Shown here: one piece after another, positions 15,142 through 24,061 of the stretch | How positions within the stretch are numbered: position 1 is the first letter of the stretch | How the letters are laid out: every line of letters starts with the position of its first letter | From: an uncultured Solobacterium sp. | Lineage (GTDB): Bacteria; Bacillota_I; Bacilli_A; Erysipelotrichales; Erysipelotrichaceae | Length of the DNA stretch: 28,858 nt | NCBI GenBank assembly: GCA_927911475.1 | Contig: CAKMPP010000144.1 | Location: 1 to 28,858 of the forward strand | Direction of reading: 5' to 3' | Notes under the pieces: generated by a model | Databases searched by the model: none | What the model was told of the DNA's origin: nothing | What the model saw: the letters and a program-made list of their open reading frames with translations, nothing else | Program-made: the position numbers and the translations under genes

Positions 15142-16500
15142 ATGGAAAATAAAAAGATTCAGGATAAAATCACAGTGTTAAAAGCAATAACATCAGGTGA
15201 TTTACAAACGAAGCTATCCATCCCATTTATGGGACTTGGTATATTTTTGAAAGGGCAGAAAATTAAAGGTTGCCTCATATTCCTTCTAGAAGTAGCTTTC
15301 TTCTTATATATGGCTACTTCTGGTATTCATGCTTTATCAATGCTACCGTCACTCGGTGATCAAGCACAGGGTAAAGTGTGGAATGAAGCAAAACAAATCT
15401 TTGAATATTCTGCCGGAGATAACTCACAGCTCATTCTCTTATTTGGAGTTGTCGCATTATTTGTTATCGCAGGTTTTATCCTCTTATGGGTATTACAGAT
15501 CAAACATGCATACAAACTACAACTAAAGAAGGAAAACAATGAACACATCAATAGCTTTAAGGAAGATTTGAAGTCTCTATTGGATGGAAACTTACATATC
15601 ACATTGATGTCATTACCTTGTGTTGGTATCTTAGTATTCAATATCGTGCCACTAGTTTATATGATCAGTATGGCATTTACATCCTATTCCAAAGAAGATG
15701 AACACTTACAGTTGTTCGATTGGAATGGACTAACACAGTTTAAGCGTGTATTAAACTTCAGTGGTAACATGGGTAGACAGTTCTGGCATGTTCTTGCTTG
15801 GACAGTTGTTTGGGCTCTTGTTGCGACATTCTTAAACTACATTACAGGTATGATCCTTGCGATGATTATCAACCGTAAGGAAACAAAGGCAAAAGGATTC
15901 TGGCGTTTCTGCTTTGTATTATCTATTGCTGTACCACAGTTTATTTCCTTGATGATTATGAACATCATGTTACAACCATCAGGCGCAATCAACGTGTTGC
16001 TACAGAATAATGGATTAATCAGTGCACCACTACCATTCTTAACAGATGCGATGTGGGCGAGAATCACAATTATCGTAATCAACTTATGGATCGGTATTCC
16101 ATATACAATGTTACAGGTGACAGGTATCTTACAGAATATTCCAGGCGAACTCTACGAAGCAGCTCGTATGGATGGTGCAGGACCAGTGAAGATTTTCTTC
16201 AAGATTACACTTCCGTACATGTTATTTGTTACTACACCATACTTGATTACATCATTTGTTGGTAATATCAATAACTTTAACGTTATCTACCTCTTATCAG
16301 GTGGTGGACCAACATATGTTGGAGATACTGCAGGTCAGACAGACTTGCTCGTAACATGGTTGTACAAGTTAACAATCGATCAACAGTACTATAACTTAGG
16401 TGCAGTTATCGGTATCTTGACATTCATCATCTTAACAACAGTTACATTGATCACATATCGTAGATCGAAGTCTTATCAGAATGAGGAGGCGTTCATGTAA
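15142..16500 (+). CDS. malF: Maltodextrin ABC transporter permease MalF-like
   Basis: A 452-residue membrane protein. It has an extended N-terminal part with two extra hydrophobic stretches (about residues 46-65 and 94-115), then the conserved permease core. The EAA loop that docks the ATPase is visible as YEAARMDGAGPVKIFFKITLP (about residues 337-357). FNVIYLLSGGGP is another MalF-type segment. It pairs with MalG to form the channel. Ribosome binding site GAGGTAA precedes the start. Its stop overlaps the malG start by one base (TAATG). Length and N-terminal extension resemble streptococcal MalC. Confidence 0.92.
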   Translation: MENKKIQDKITVLKAITSGDLQTKLSIPFMGLGIFLKGQKIKGCLIFLLEVAFFLYMATSGIHALSMLPSLGDQAQGKVWNEAKQIFEYSAGDNSQLILLFGVVALFVIAGFILLWVLQIKHAYKLQLKKENNEHINSFKEDLKSLLDGNLHITLMSLPCVGILVFNIVPLVYMISMAFTSYSKEDEHLQLFDWNGLTQFKRVLNFSGNMGRQFWHVLAWTVVWALVATFLNYITGMILAMIINRKETKAKGFWRFCFVLSIAVPQFISLMIMNIMLQPSGAINVLLQNNGLISAPLPFLTDAMWARITIIVINLWIGIPYTMLQVTGILQNIPGELYEAARMDGAGPVKIFFKITLPYMLFVTTPYLITSFVGNINNFNVIYLLSGGGPTYVGDTAGQTDLLVTWLYKLTIDQQYYNLGAVIGILTFIILTTVTLITYRRSKSYQNEEAFM

Positions 16501-17379
16501 TGAGTACGAATACAGTAAAGCGTAATAAAAAAGAGCGTATCTAGCCGTGTTGGTAACTTCTTCGTTCATGTATTCCTAGCAATGCTAGCAGCGGTATGGG
16601 TATTACCAATTTTCTGGATCATCCTAACTAGCTTTAGAGCTGAGCAGGGATCCTATGTTAGTACATTCTTCCCTAAGGGATATACACTTGCAAACTACAT
16701 TAAGTTATTTACAGACCGTAATGTCTTAAACTTCCCACGTATGTTTGCAAATACACTTATCATTGCAGTATTCACATGTATTATTTCAACATTCTTCGTA
16801 TTATCTGTTTCTTATAGCTTATCTCGTATGCGTTTCAAGCTACGTAAGCCGTATATGAACTTAGCGATGATTCTTGGTTTATTCCCAGGATTCATGGCTA
16901 TGATTGCAGAATACTATATCTTAAAGGCACTTGGTTTAACAGAAGGTTCTGCAGTACGTTTAGCACTTATCATCGTGTATTCTGCTGGTACTGGTTTAGG
17001 CTTCCAAATTGCCAAGGGTTACTTTGATACAATTCCACGTTCTGTCGATGAAGCAGCGATTATGGATGGTGCTACACAATGGCAAGTATTCACAAGAATT
17101 ACAATGCCATTATCAAAGCCAATCATTATCTATACAGTTATGACTTCATTTATCGCGCCATGGGTAGACTTTATCTTTGCGAAAGTTATTGTTCGTGCTA
17201 ACGCAGATCAATTTACAGTCGCAATCGGTTTATGGAATATGTTACAGAAGGAATATATTAACCAATGGTACACAAGCTTCGCAGCTGGTGCGGTTATTAT
17301 CTCTCTTCCAATCGCAATCTTATTCGTATACATGCAGAAATTCTACGTTGAAGGAATGTCTGGCGCTGTTAAAGGATAA
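16500..17379 (+). CDS. malG: Maltodextrin ABC transporter permease MalG-like, one frameshift
   Basis: The second permease subunit, about 292 residues after repair. From ATG 16500 (ribosome binding site GAGGAGG inside malF) the frame stops at 16542. One A too many in the run 16527-16532 restores a continuous frame reading NKKSVSSRVGNFFVHVFL into the open part that follows. Six hydrophobic segments and the EAA loop DEAAIMDGATQWQVFTRITMP are present, as is the C-terminal YVEGMSGAVKG typical of MalG. Everything after the indel is intact. The damage therefore looks like a homopolymer error; if real, translation might restart at ATG 16582, losing the first cytoplasmic segment and part of helix 1. 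Confidence 0.88.
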
Positions 17380-17387
17380 TAAAACAA

Positions 17388-17423
17388 AAACGGTAGAACC
17401 TTTTGGTCCTGCCGTTTACTTTA
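17388..17423 (+). terminator. Terminator after malEFG
   Basis: AAACGGTAGAACC (17388-17400) pairs with GGTCCTGCCGTTT (17405-17417) with one mismatch, TTTT loop. The T tail (ACTTTAT) is weak, so some read-through is likely. Confidence 0.75.
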
Positions 17424-17463
17424 TAAAATTGTAGTATGATAGATATGAATCAGGAGGAACCAC

Positions 17464-18232
17464 GTGAAAACATATATCTTTGACTTGTATGGAACACTCA
17501 TTGATATTCATACGGGAATTACATAATCATAAGGTGTGGAAAGCACTATCAGACATGTATGCATGTTATGGTGCAATCTACACTCCAGAACAGTTTGAAC
17601 AAGCATATTTAAAATTTAATGAAGAAGAGTGGAAGCGAGTAGAAGAATTACATCCTGATACATATATAGATATACAATTTAAAAATGTATTCAAACGTCT
17701 ATATGATGAAGCTCCACTTCACAAAGATGTGTTACTAATCCATGATATAGAAACTTGGTTACTCTTTGTGGAAACAGAGTTTAGACGTTTGACAAGAGTA
17801 CGTTGTAAACCATATCGCAATACTATCAAAACATTACAAACACTAAAACAACAAGGGTATCAAATTATCTTACTATCCAATGCACAACGTTCCTTTGCGC
17901 TAGCGGAGATGGGTATCTGTAATTTAATTCCATACTTTGATTATATGTATATCTCTGCTGATTACGGTATCCGTAAGCCAGAGAAAGTATTTATGCAAAA
18001 AGTACTAGATGACCATAAACTCAATGTTTGTGATTGTGTCATGATTGGTAATGAAGTTGGTAGTGATATGCAAGTTGCGGCATCTTGTGGTGTAACTGGT
18101 ATATTATTAAATACAGCACATCGCAAAGAAAAAGTAATTCAAAAAGAATTAGAAACGTTACAACAAGAATATCCAGACTTCCAGTATCAAATCGTTACTT
18201 CAGGGGATATTTTAGAAATTATAGGAGAATAA
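17464..18232 (+). CDS. HAD-superfamily hydrolase, one frameshift
   Basis: About 256 residues after repair. A GTG at 17464 follows CAGGAGGA and reads MKTYIFDLYGTLIDIHT, then stops at 17524. One G too many at 17514-17516 explains it, because dropping it gives THTELHNHKVWKAL-like continuation into the open frame. Motif I is DLYGT, with Tyr where many HAD phosphatases have the second Asp; motif II is LLSNAQ, motif III is RKPEK with the lysine, and motif IV is GNEVGSD. The helical cap fills residues about 20-110. It is a cytosolic phosphatase-like enzyme; the substrate is unknown, though a sugar phosphate from the neighbouring pathway is possible. It ends 3 bp before the GH13 gene. Confidence 0.8.
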
Positions 18233-18235
18233 GTT

Positions 18236-19821
18236 ATGCCAACATGGTTAAAAGATGCAGTATTTTATGAAATTTATCCACAGTCATTCTATGACACAAA
18301 TGGAGATGGTATCGGTGATTTAGAAGGTATCATCCAGAAGTTAGATTACATCAAAGAACTAGGCTGTAATGCATTATGGATCAACCCAATGTATGACTCA
18401 CCATTATGGATGCAGGATATGACGTTAGGGATTATAAAAAGGTCGCAGCTCGTTATGGTACAAATGAAGATGCATATCGTTTATTTGAAGAAGCACATAA
18501 ACGTGGTATTAAAGTATTGCTAGATTTAGTACCTGGTCATACATCTGATGAACATGCTTGGTTTAACGCTAGTAAGCAACCAGAGGAAAATGAATACTCT
18601 AGTCGTTATGTATGGACAAACGGTGCCTTTGTTGGGGTTAAAGACCACCCATATATGGCGGGTATGTCTGATCGTAATGGCGCCTACATGTTAAACTTCT
18701 TTGCGTCTCAACCAGCACTTAACTATGGTTGGCTAGATTGTACAGAGAGTTGGATGTCTGCAGTCGATAGTCCAGAAGCAATCGCTACCAAAGAAGCGAT
18801 GAAAGATGTGATGCGCTTCTGGCTAGATCATGGTGCAGATGGCTTCCGTGTAGATATGGCAGATTCGCTTGTTAAAAATGATGATAATCAGAAATCAGCG
18901 ACTGCGAAAATCTGGCGAGATGTTCGTAATATGCTCGATAAAGAGTACCCAGAGGCAGCACTTGTCAGTGAATGGTCCAATCCAGAACAAGCGATCAATG
19001 GTGGTGGCTTCCACATGGACTTCTACTTAGACCATTGGCACAATGGATATAACACTTTATTACGTGATTATGAAACAGGTGGGGAAGATAATAGCTTCTT
19101 CTTAAAGAGTGGTAAGGGTGATATCTGTCGTTTCTTAAATGACTATATGCCTAAATACAAGGCGACAAAGCAGAATGGTTATATCTCTATGTTTACATGC
19201 AACCATGACACACCACGTCCTGCCAATACATTAACGCCAGAAGAGTTAAAGATTGCATATGCATTTATCTTAACAATGCCAGGAGTACCATTTATCTACT
19301 ATGGTGATGAAATTGGTATGCGCTATATGAAGGATATTCGCTCCAAAGAAGGTGGCTTCCATCGTACAGGATCACGTACACCAATGCAGTGGGATAATAG
19401 TGCAAACAAGGGCTTTTCAACAGCAGAAGCACATCAACTATATCTAGCAGTGGATTCATCGGAAGGTGCACCAAACGTTGCAGATCAACTTAATGATGAA
19501 AATTCCCTCTATTCTACGACAAAATCTCTTGTAGCATTGCGTCACATGCATGCAGACTTACAGGCTGATGCAGACTTCAATGTAATTTATGCAGAGAAGG
19601 AGAAGATGCCATTTGTATACAAACGTGGAAAGTTGATTCTAGCAATAAACCCAAGTAGTTTAGAAAAAACAATATCATTAGATGAGCTACAAGGTTATAA
19701 GCCTATCTATACAATTGGCAAAGCATCTATTGAAGATACAACTCTTACAATCGGATCTAGTTCGTTTGTAGTATTACAAAAAAATGTAATATTTTATAGA
19801 CTTTTCATGGAAGAAAATTGA
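18236..19821 (+). CDS. GH13 alpha-glucosidase, one frameshift
   Basis: About 529 residues after repair, without a signal peptide, so it works in the cytosol on imported oligosaccharide. It opens with WLKDAVFYEIYPQSFYDTNG, the usual GH13 start. A T missing at 18404-18405 breaks the frame in NPMYDSPF-MDAGYDVRDY. Catalytic features: LDLVPGHTSDEHAWF, nucleophile Asp in DGFRVDMAD, acid/base Glu in ALVSEWSNP, and the transition-state Asp in FTCNHDTPR. FIYYGDEIGM closes the barrel. It is most like oligo-1,6-/alpha-1,4-glucosidases or maltodextrin glucosidases; exact linkage preference is unclear. Its ribosome binding site TAGGAGA lies in the end of the HAD gene. Neither a terminator nor a cre site follows directly. 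Confidence 0.86.
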
Positions 19822-19849
19822 ATTCTCAAGAAAATTTCAAAAAAAGTTG

Positions 19850-19877
19850 TTGACATTTATTAAATTCTAAATAAACT
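19850..19877 (+). promoter_or_regulatory. Promoter of the met T-box operon
   Basis: TTGACA (19850-19855), 16-bp spacer, TAAACT (19872-19877), directly upstream of the T-box leader. Confidence 0.6.
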
Positions 19878-19883
19878 ATAACC

Positions 19884-20145
19884 ATAGGCGATGATAAGAA
19901 GAGTAGCTGAAAGATAGTATCACAGAGAGTCCTCGAGCGCTGAGAAGAGGATATACGAAGGTTTAGTGAAGATGGTCTTGGAGTTGTACTTCCGAAATGT
20001 AGGGGGTACCGGGATGTCCCGTTATAGACATAGAGTATGTTGGTACTCGATGAGGTATGTATTGTGAAGTACATATAAACTAAGGTGGTAACACGAGATT
20101 ATATATCCCGTCCTTACATGTAAGTGTAAGTGCGGGATTTTTGTT
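19884..20145 (+). ncRNA. T-box riboswitch, probably tRNA-Met responsive
   Basis: The leader has the T-box order: a stem I start GATGATAAGAAGAGTAG, the distal AGAGAG segment, then a candidate specifier ATG at 19972-19974 within GTGAAGATGGTC. The conserved T-box sequence AAGGTGGTAACACG (20082-20095) follows, then a terminator whose arms are TCCCG...CTTACA and TGTAAG...CGGGA (20106-20136) with a T run. The bulge TGGT would pair with an NCCA end whose discriminator is A, as in tRNA-Met. Uncharged tRNA-Met would favour the antiterminator and switch on metNIQ. The specifier was placed by eye and is the least certain part. This leader accounts for the 344-bp gap between the GH13 gene and metN. Confidence 0.9.
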
Positions 20146-20165
20146 TATATAGATAGGAGGCAGCG

Positions 20166-21184
20166 ATGATTGAGTTATATAACATAGTTAAAACATTCAA
20201 AGCGAACAAGGAAAACATCCATGCGGTAAACAACGTTTCACTCACCATCAATGATGGTGAAATCTACGGCATCATCGGATATTCTGGTGCTGGTAAGAGT
20301 ACGTTAATTCGTTTGATCAATCAACTAGAAGTACAGACAGCTGGTGATGTTATCATCAATGGTGTCAACTTCAAAGAACTTAGTCCTAAAGAACTACGTT
20401 TACAACGTCAACAAATCGGTATGATTTCCAACACTTCAACCTCCTATGGAGTAGAACAGTCGCCGAAAACATTGAACTTCCTTTAGAGTTCGCACATGTT
20501 CCTAAAGCAGAAAGAAAACAAAGAGCAGCTGAGCTAATTGAAATGGTAGGCTTAACAGGAAGAGAAGATGCATACCCAAGTGAACTATCAGGAGGTCAAA
20601 AACAAAGAGTAGGCATTGCAAGAGCACTTGCCAATTCTCCAAGAATTCTATTATGCGATGAAGCAACCTCTGCACTAGACCCTGATACAACAGAACAGAT
20701 TCTTGAACTATTAAGAGAAATCAATAGTCGTTTAGGAATCACCATTGTGATGATTACACACCAAATGGAAGTTGTACAAAAAATATGTACAAGAATGGCA
20801 GTGATGAGTGATGGAAATATTGTGGAAGAAGGAACAGTTAAACAGTTGTTCGAACATCCAAAGCACGCAGTCACAAGAAGATTTGTACAGAATATTGAAG
20901 CTAACCAAACAATCGAAGAATTGGCGGAAAGCTTAAAAGAGAAATATCCAAGTGGTAAGTTACTACGTTTATCCTTTACAGGAAATAATGCAGAGCAGCC
21001 AACGATTATCAACGCTGCTAGACTTGTACCATTTGAGATATCGATTGTAGAGTCAAATATCTCACAATCCTCTGTTGGACCAATGGGTGTAACATACATT
21101 CATATTAGTGGTGGAGTTGATAGTGACTACAACAAGTTTGTGACATACTTAACTGATAACAATGTCATAGTGGAGGTGCTCTAA
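20166..21184 (+). CDS. metN: Methionine ABC transporter ATPase MetN, one frameshift
   Basis: About 339 residues after repair. The first part carries Walker A GYSGAGKST (Tyr in place of the usual first variable residue) and QLEVQTAGDVIING. The frame breaks at 20425-20427, where one T is missing; restoring it gives GMIFQHFNLL and VAENIELPLEF, the normal MetN Q-loop region. Beyond lie the signature LSGGQKQRVGIARAL, Walker B ILLCDEATSALDP and the switch histidine MITHQMEV. The C-terminal NIL regulatory domain (about residues 265-339) is typical of MetN and senses internal methionine. Ribosome binding site TAGGAGG precedes the start. The stop overlaps the metI start by one base. Confidence 0.93.
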
Positions 21185-21843
21185 TGATAGGTGGCGTACT
21201 TAATTTAGATCAGCTATTCAAAGCTATCAATGAAACACTCTATATGACAGCTGTATCACTTGTACTTGCGACAGTCCTAGGATTACTGATTGGTATTCTA
21301 CTGTACTGTACACAAACAGGTGGATTATTCCAAAACAAGATTATCAATCGAGTGATTGATGTAATTATCAATGTATTACGTGCAATTCCATTTATCATCT
21401 TATTGATTATCTTAATCCCATTTACAAAGCTGATTGTAGGTTCTATGTTAGGAGCTACAGCAGCCTTACCTTCACTGGTATTTGCGGCAGCGCCGTTCTA
21501 TGCACGAATGTGCATCATCGCATTCCAAGATGTAAACAAAGGTACCATTGAAGCAAGTAAAGCAATGGGCGCCAGCAATTGGCAAATTATTTTGAAAGTA
21601 TTACTTCCTGAAGCATTACCATCTTTAATCTCAGGGATTACAGTAACAGGTATTTCCTTAATATCTTATACAGCAATGGCCGGTGCCATCGGTGCTGGAG
21701 GGCTTGGAAACCTAGCATACTTATATGGTTTTGCAAGAAGAAATGATTTAATACTTTATACTTCAACCATCATCATTATCGTCATTGTATTTGCAATACA
21801 GTGGATGGGTGATACAATCGTAAAACGAATCGACAAACGATAA
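21184..21843 (+). CDS. metI: Methionine ABC transporter permease MetI
   Basis: A 219-residue permease of normal size with five to six hydrophobic helices. Recognisable segments are VLRAIPFIILLIILIPFT, the ATPase-docking loop GTIEASKAMGASNWQIILKV and AGAIGAGGLGNLAYLYGF, all typical of MetI. It forms the membrane channel for D/L-methionine together with MetN. The GGAGGTG at the end of metN serves as its ribosome binding site and the two genes share TAATG. It lies 30 bp before metQ. Confidence 0.95.
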   Translation: MIGGVLNLDQLFKAINETLYMTAVSLVLATVLGLLIGILLYCTQTGGLFQNKIINRVIDVIINVLRAIPFIILLIILIPFTKLIVGSMLGATAALPSLVFAAAPFYARMCIIAFQDVNKGTIEASKAMGASNWQIILKVLLPEALPSLISGITVTGISLISYTAMAGAIGAGGLGNLAYLYGFARRNDLILYTSTIIIIVIVFAIQWMGDTIVKRIDKR

Positions 21844-21873
21844 ATATATATAAAAAGAAAAGGGAGAAAACTC

Positions 21874-22719
21874 ATGAACAAGATTACAAAGATTATTGCA
21901 GCAGCAACATTCGCATTAGGCTTAACAGCTTGCGGAACATCCAAAAAAGAAAGTGCATCAACAACTTCTTCAGACAGCACAAAGTTAACAGTGATTGCAA
22001 CTGCTAACCCACACGCAGTGATTCTAGAAGAAGCTAAGTCCATCTTAAAAGACAAGTACAACATCGACCTAGAAGTAACAGTTACTGATGATTACTTCAT
22101 TCCAAACGAAGCAGTATCTAACGGAGAAGCAGACGCAAACTACTTCCAACACGTTCCGTTCTTTGATAAGGAAAAGAATGAAAAGAACTACAAGATTTCT
22201 AATGTAGGTGGAGTTCATATCGAACCATTTGGAATCTACTCTAAGACAATCAAGAACGTTTCTGACATCAAGGATGGTTCAACAGTTGTTATTTCTAACT
22301 CTGTAGCAGATAACGGTCGTATCTTAGCAATTCTTGCGCAGGAAAACTTAGTGAAGTTACCAGAAAATGCAGATGTATTAAATTTAACAATCGCAGATAT
22401 CGATAACGACACAAACAATCCTAAGCACTTAAAGTTCCAGGAAGTAAAACCAGAATTACTCGCAACAGCTTATGAAAACGGTGAAGGTGATTTAGTAGCT
22501 ATCAACGGTAACTTCGCAATTAACGCAGGTCTAAAGCCAGGTTCTGATGCATTAATCCTTGAAAAGGCTGACTCAAAGAACCCATATGTAAACATCGTTG
22601 CTTGCCAAGAAGGTCATGAAAAGGATGAAAAGATTCAAGCTTTAGTTAAGGTATTACAGTCTGAAGAAATTCGTGAATTCATCAAGAAGAACTGGTCTGA
22701 TGGATCTGTTATCAGCTGA
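21874..22719 (+). CDS. metQ: Methionine-binding lipoprotein MetQ (NlpA family)
   Basis: A 281-residue NlpA-type binding protein. The signal peptide ends in the lipobox LGLTACG (Cys about residue 20), followed by a Ser/Thr-rich stretch. Family segments include NPHAVILEEAK, EADANYFQHVPFFDKE, HIEPFGIYSKTIKNVSDI and YVNIVACQEGHE. It captures methionine outside the cell and hands it to MetI. A GGGAGA lies 8 bp before the start. It closes the T-box-controlled metNIQ operon. Confidence 0.95.
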   Translation: MNKITKIIAAATFALGLTACGTSKKESASTTSSDSTKLTVIATANPHAVILEEAKSILKDKYNIDLEVTVTDDYFIPNEAVSNGEADANYFQHVPFFDKEKNEKNYKISNVGGVHIEPFGIYSKTIKNVSDIKDGSTVVISNSVADNGRILAILAQENLVKLPENADVLNLTIADIDNDTNNPKHLKFQEVKPELLATAYENGEGDLVAINGNFAINAGLKPGSDALILEKADSKNPYVNIVACQEGHEKDEKIQALVKVLQSEEIREFIKKNWSDGSVIS

Positions 22720-22734
22720 ATAAGAATTAATATT

Positions 22735-22764
22735 GGTCATGCATGCATAGTGCATGGCTTTTTT
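22735..22764 (+). terminator. Terminator of metNIQ
   Basis: GGTCATGCA (22735-22743) pairs with TGCATGGCT (22751-22759, two G-U pairs), 7-base loop, then Ts to 22764. Confidence 0.85.
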
Positions 22765-22810
22765 GTTGGAAATATTCAGATAAATATCAATTTCTCTTCA
22801 CGTGTACAAT

Positions 22811-22839
22811 TTGAAGAAGAGTGCTACTATAGATATGAA
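22811..22839 (+). promoter_or_regulatory. Possible promoter of the citDEF operon
   Basis: TTGAAG (22811-22816), 17-bp spacer, TATGAA (22834-22839). A loose inverted repeat (CTCTTCA ... TGAAGAAGAG, about 22793-22820) overlaps the -35 and could be an activator or repressor site. Confidence 0.4.
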
Positions 22840-22864
22840 TTAACATCTATGGAAAGGATGTAGT

Positions 22865-23166
22865 ATGGAAATTAAAGAAACAGCTAGTGCGGGAACGATT
22901 GATAAATGTGATTGCCTTGTGACGGTTTCAAAGGGGAAGGGGATATCAAAATCAACCTTTCTTCAAAAGTTTTATATCAATATGGTGATAGTATCAAAAA
23001 TACAATTCTTCAAACATTAAAGAAATTACGTATAAACGATATAACAGTTGATGTTGAAGATATGGGTGCTTTTGAGTATGTGATTGTTGCTAGACTAGAA
23101 GCCGCAATCTATCGTAGTCAGAAACAGATGGATCATATTCCATGGGGAGATTTACTACATGAATAA
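22865..23166 (+). CDS. citD: Citrate lyase acyl carrier protein CitD, one frameshift
   Basis: About 100 residues after repair, the normal length for the gamma subunit. It opens MEIKETASAGTIDKCDCLVTV and continues, after one missing base near 22930-22936, as GEGDIKINLSSKVLYQYGDSIKNTILQTL and ARLEAAIYRSQ. In its family this protein carries the phosphoribosyl-dephospho-CoA group. From memory, enterobacterial CitD has the modified serine at residue 14 within AGTLES; here the aligned segment is AGTIDK, with lysine there and the only nearby serine at residue 8. Its ribosome binding site is GGAAAGGATG. It overlaps citE by 8 bp. Function is well supported by citE and citF; whether it can be modified is doubtful. 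Confidence 0.85.
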
Positions 23167-24061
23167 TAAGAATCGCTTACGTCGAACGATGATGTTTCTA
23201 AATGCACAAAAGCCAAATTTACTAAAAGATCCATTTATTTACAAACCGGATTCTTTGATATTTGATCTAGAAGATGCGGTTGCGTTAGGTGAAAAAGACG
23301 CGGCTCGTTTTGTGCTTGCACATGCACTTCAGAGTGTTGATTATCAAAACTGTGAGAAGGTAGTCCGCATCAATGGGATTGATACACCTTTCTGGAAAGA
23401 AGATATCCGTTGTGCAGTATATGCAGGATGCGATAGTATCCGTATTCCTAAGACAGAGTCAGCTGAAGATGTACAAGCAGTTGAAGCAGAAGTATTAAAA
23501 GCTGAACAGGAAGCTGGTGTTGAAGAAGGTCATACCCTATTGATGGCTGCGATTGAATCCGCTAAAGGAGTTATCAACCTTAAGGAAATCTGTACAGCCT
23601 CTTCACGGTTGTTTGGAGTAGCACTATCTGCTGGTGATTATACAAAAGACTTACATACAGTCATCACTGGTACAGGTGTGGAACTTTCAGGTGCTAGACA
23701 GTTAATGGTGATTACCGCAAGAGCGACAGGTGTTCAATGTTTCGATACTGTCTATACTAACTTGGATAATATGGAAGGTCTAAAGGCTGAAACAAAACTA
23801 ATTCATGATATGGGATTCGATGGCAAATCGATTATTAATCCAAGACAGATTCCAATCGTTCATGAAGTATATACACCAAGTCAAGAAGATATTATCTTTG
23901 CACAAAAAGTTGTGAAAGAGATTGATGAAAAACGTGCGCAGGGTATCGGTGTATTTACTGTAGATGGAAAGATGATCGATGTGGCGTTCTATGATGGTGC
24001 AAAGAGAACGATTGCGCTTGCGAAAGCTGCAGGTGTATATCAGGAGGTGGACAATGCTTAA
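23159..24061 (+). CDS. citE: Citrate lyase beta subunit CitE (citryl-ACP lyase)
   Basis: A 300-residue HpcH/HpaI-type TIM barrel of normal CitE length. Markers are RRTMMFLNAQKPNLLKDPF, the SLIFDLEDAVALGEKDAAR metal-binding segment, RINGIDTPFW, IPKTES and the AAIESAKGVIN segment. It cleaves citryl-ACP to acetyl-ACP and oxaloacetate in the cytosol. The start at 23159 lies inside the citD end and its stop overlaps citF by 8 bp, so translation of the three subunits is coupled. Related enzymes act on citramalyl or malyl groups, but the citD and citF neighbours favour citrate lyase. Confidence 0.94.
   Translation: MNNKNRLRRTMMFLNAQKPNLLKDPFIYKPDSLIFDLEDAVALGEKDAARFVLAHALQSVDYQNCEKVVRINGIDTPFWKEDIRCAVYAGCDSIRIPKTESAEDVQAVEAEVLKAEQEAGVEEGHTLLMAAIESAKGVINLKEICTASSRLFGVALSAGDYTKDLHTVITGTGVELSGARQLMVITARATGVQCFDTVYTNLDNMEGLKAETKLIHDMGFDGKSIINPRQIPIVHEVYTPSQEDIIFAQKVVKEIDEKRAQGIGVFTVDGKMIDVAFYDGAKRTIALAKAAGVYQEVDNA

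Noticed and set aside
16500..16582. Programmed frameshift in malG
   Set aside because: The A run is short, there is no slippery heptamer with a following stem, and six other genes nearby have similar indels, so error or decay is simpler.
20596..21099. Open frame of 167 codons opposite metN
   Set aside because: It mirrors the conserved MetN coding strand, has no ribosome binding site and no recognisable domain.
23979..24053. Upstream extension of citF
   Set aside because: It lies within citE in another frame and has no support; the ATG at 24054 has CAGGAGG upstream and family-like sequence.
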